A stretch of 7,413 nt of DNA from GCA-003244245 sp036521655 (GTDB lineage: Bacteria; Actinomycetota; Actinomycetes; Mycobacteriales; Pseudonocardiaceae). The position numbers were made by a program, and so were the translations under genes. The stretch is from NCBI GenBank assembly GCA_036521655.1, contig DATDHI010000058.1, positions 1-7,413 of the forward strand, given 5' to 3'. Positions 5,941-7,413 of this stretch are shown one piece after another (within the stretch, counting starts at the first letter, position 1; every line of letters begins with the position of its first letter). The notes under the pieces were generated by a model. That model did no database searches. It was not told the origin of the DNA and worked only from the letters and a program-made list of their open reading frames with translations.

Positions 5941-6060
5941 TGCAAACCTCAAGTTCACATGCCGACGTTGTACCACTCTATAGTGGCGCTCGATCGTGTC
6001 GATACGTTAATCGTGCGGAAATCCCACGACATAACCGGAAGACGGATTCATCATTCGAAT
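5941..6060. other. A+T-rich island
   Basis: By hand count 58 of 120 bases are G or C (48%), against roughly 70% in the surrounding genes. It contains CCACT-CTAT-AGTGG (5973-5986), a small perfect inverted repeat. It is plausibly a promoter zone for the minus-strand genes, or a remnant of acquired DNA. Confidence 0.4.
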
Positions 6061-6163
6061 GGCCTAGCGGGCGGCCGTACAGTCCCACTCATGTCATGGA
6101 ATGTTTACCTCCCGTTTCGCATACCCACCCCAGCGGTTGGCTGGTGAGTGCAGACCAGCTTGA

Positions 6164-7413
6164 TCATCGGGGACCGACGTGGAGCAGCTGCCCGCTATGG
6201 ACGAACTGGATGAAGAACTGCAGGAACTGGATGATGGGCTGGAGGAACGGCTGCAGGGATGGCTGGCGTTGAATCGCGCCCTTCAGGTCGGTCACCACCT
6301 TGGCGATGGCCTGGTCCAGCGGCTGCCCTCCTCCTGGCCCGTTCACTCTCAATGACACTGCTCGGGACTTCGAGGGCTTGAACGCAGCCGGGTCGGTCGG
6401 AGTGAACACCGCAGTCAGCGAGTGGGTCCCCGACGCCAGCGTCGTGGTCGTTGACGCGCTGCCGTTGGTGACGGGCACGGGGTTACCGATAGCGGTGGTC
6501 CTGTCCTTGAACTGCACACTGCCCGCCGTCGCCGACGGGGTAAGCGTCGCCTTCAGGGTCTCCACGGTGTTCGCAGCGACCGGGGAGGCAGGGGTCACCA
6601 CCAGCACAGTTCTGGTGGCCATCGCGACGGTGGGAGTGTTGACCACGAGCGTTACCGCCGGTGACGTCGAGGCGTTGAACGCCGCCGGGTTGTCCGGGGT
6701 GAACTCCGCAGTCAGCTGGTGCGATCCCGCCGTCAGCGTCGACGTGGTGGTCGACGCGGTGCCACCCGCCACAGTCACCGGGCCACCGATCGTGGTGGTC
6801 CCATCAAGGAACTGCACAGTGCCCGCCGCGCCCCCCGGAGTCAGCGCCGCATTGAGCGTCACCGCCGTACCCGGATCAACCGGACCCACCGGGGACGCGG
6901 TCAACGTAGTGGTCGTGTCCTGCGCCCCAGCGGGATTGTTGACCACGTAGGTCACCGGCGGTGAGATCGACCCGGTGAACGCCGGATCAGTCGAGGTGAA
7001 CACCGCGGTCAGCGAATGCGACCCCGGGACCAGCGTCGTGGTCGTGGACGCCGTACCACCCGACACCGTCACTGGAGTGCCGATGCTGGTGGTGCCGTCA
7101 AGAAACTGCACACTGCCCGCCGCCGGCGGGGTCACCGTCGCGGTCAGCGTCTCCTGTGTGTCCGCATTAGCCGGCGAATTCGGTGTCACCACCAGCGCGG
7201 TGGTCGTGGCCACGGCCGTGCCACCGTTGACCACGAAGTCCACCGTGTTCGATGTCGACCCCTTGACATTGACGAGGCTGGGGCGAGGGATGAACTTCAC
7301 GGCCAGTGGATGCGACCCGACGGCTAATGTCGTCGTGGTAATCGACACGCTATTACTGAAGAATACGTTCATCGGGTTGCCGATGTTGGTGGTGCCGTCC
7401 ATGAACTGCACCT
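6164..7413 (-). CDS. Ig-like repeat surface protein (N-terminus truncated by window edge)
   Basis: At least 416 residues of tandem Ig-like (Big_3-type) beta-sandwich domains; the start lies beyond the window. Three complete units and one partial unit are visible. Each has the sequence VQFxDGTTxIGxPVxV, then a Thr-rich strand, a GSHxLTAxFTP hairpin and a final VxxVVN strand. The VQF motifs recur every 98-100 residues (DNA near 7408, 7111, 6817 and 6517). Such repeats form stalks in secreted or wall-associated proteins. After the last domain comes a Gly-rich linker, then a predicted helix (about the last 50 residues) ending in LLHVGPR. This helix is very hydrophobic with glutamines every three to four residues. 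There is no LPXTG-type sorting signal and no typical transmembrane anchor, although a sortase-fold gene follows. The protein's function is unknown. An N-terminal catalytic or solute-binding domain outside the window is possible. Confidence 0.85.
   Translation of the reverse strand, partial: VQFMDGTTNIGNPMNVFFSNSVSITTTTLAVGSHPLAVKFIPRPSLVNVKGSTSNTVDFVVNGGTAVATTTALVVTPNSPANADTQETLTATVTPPAAGSVQFLDGTTSIGTPVTVSGGTASTTTTLVPGSHSLTAVFTSTDPAFTGSISPPVTYVVNNPAGAQDTTTTLTASPVGPVDPGTAVTLNAALTPGGAAGTVQFLDGTTTIGGPVTVAGGTASTTTSTLTAGSHQLTAEFTPDNPAAFNASTSPAVTLVVNTPTVAMATRTVLVVTPASPVAANTVETLKATLTPSATAGSVQFKDRTTAIGNPVPVTNGSASTTTTLASGTHSLTAVFTPTDPAAFKPSKSRAVSLRVNGPGGGQPLDQAIAKVVTDLKGAIQRQPSLQPFLQPIIQFLQFFIQFVHSGQLLHVGPR
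6338..7413 (-). repeat. Tandem Ig-domain coding repeats, period about 294-300 bases
   Basis: The repeats correspond to Ig units at about 7201-6930, 6910-6630 and 6610-6338, preceded by a partial unit at 7413-7220. The segment encoding VQFxDGTT (for example near 6797-6820 and 7089-7114) is highly similar between copies at the DNA level. The first visible unit is more divergent in both protein and base composition. Confidence 0.75.

Larger units (their letters stand above)
5763..6163 (-). other. Gene-free leader between the Ig-repeat gene and the pseudo-sortase gene
   Basis: About 400 bases contain no convincing gene on either strand. The stretch holds a relatively A+T-rich island (5941-6060), an inverted repeat flanked by further copies of its core (5900-5934), and a second palindrome (5831-5846). 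It is the only sizeable break in the upstream half of the window, so it most likely carries the promoter of the pseudo-sortase / pstB-like / transglycosylase block. No clear -35/-10 pair could be assigned by eye, and no hairpin with a T-tract terminates the Ig-repeat gene. Confidence 0.5.

Noticed and set aside
5952..5958. GTTCACA resembling a PHO-box (PhoP/RegX3) half-site near a pstB-like block
   Set aside because: Only one imperfect heptamer is present. No second direct repeat at 11-base spacing was found, so phosphate control is not supported by the sequence.
6078..6118. GGGAGG followed by ATG on the minus strand in the leader
   Set aside because: The ribosome-site-like motif precedes only ATG-ACA-TGA, and the next ATG opens a 13-codon frame at poor spacing; too little to call a gene.
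5917..6147. Plus-strand 76-codon frame in the leader region
   Set aside because: Its sequence resembles no family, its composition lacks high G+C third positions, and it begins inside the CGTGACG inverted repeat without a ribosome site.
6164..6335. Possible LPXTG-type sorting signal on the Ig-repeat protein
   Set aside because: No LPXTG or LAXTG-like motif followed by a hydrophobic stretch and basic tail is present at its C-terminus.

Overview
The base composition (roughly 70% G+C) and the adjacent genes for UDP-galactopyranose mutase and galactofuranosyltransferase GlfT2 point to an actinobacterium with an arabinogalactan cell wall. That means the order Mycobacteriales in the broad sense; a Pseudonocardiaceae-like organism is my best guess, by inference only. 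All convincing genes lie on the minus strand, so transcription runs from high to low coordinates.

In transcription order, the window opens inside a truncated gene for a secreted protein of tandem Ig-like repeats (7413-6164), which ends in a hydrophobic, glutamine-striped tail. A leader of about 400 bases follows (6163-5763). It contains a 48% G+C island and two perfect inverted repeats that look like operators. Next comes a tight three-gene block. The first gene encodes a membrane protein with a sortase fold whose catalytic His and Cys are replaced (5762-4740). The second encodes an intact PstB-type ABC ATPase (4700-3876), 39 bases downstream. The third encodes a membrane-anchored lytic transglycosylase with a long Pro/Ala/Thr tail (3879-2569), whose ATG overlaps the pstB stop codon.

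After about 200 bases comes glf (2371-1178), then glfT2 (1171-1, C-terminus outside the window), six bases apart. Together they make and polymerise the galactofuranose of the galactan that links peptidoglycan to the outer wall layers. The stretch upstream of glf has coding-like codon-position composition in the glf frame but no in-frame start codon. This suggests a frameshifted or otherwise unusual N-terminus.

The most interesting part is the Ig-repeat / cysteine-free pseudo-sortase / PstB-like ATPase / lytic transglycosylase neighbourhood. It looks like an envelope module in which a Pst-type ATPase is paired with surface and peptidoglycan-remodelling proteins rather than with PstS-PstC-PstA in the usual contiguous order. 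Whether Pst-like permeases lie beyond position 7413 cannot be seen here. No tRNA, rRNA, CRISPR array or insertion sequence was recognised.
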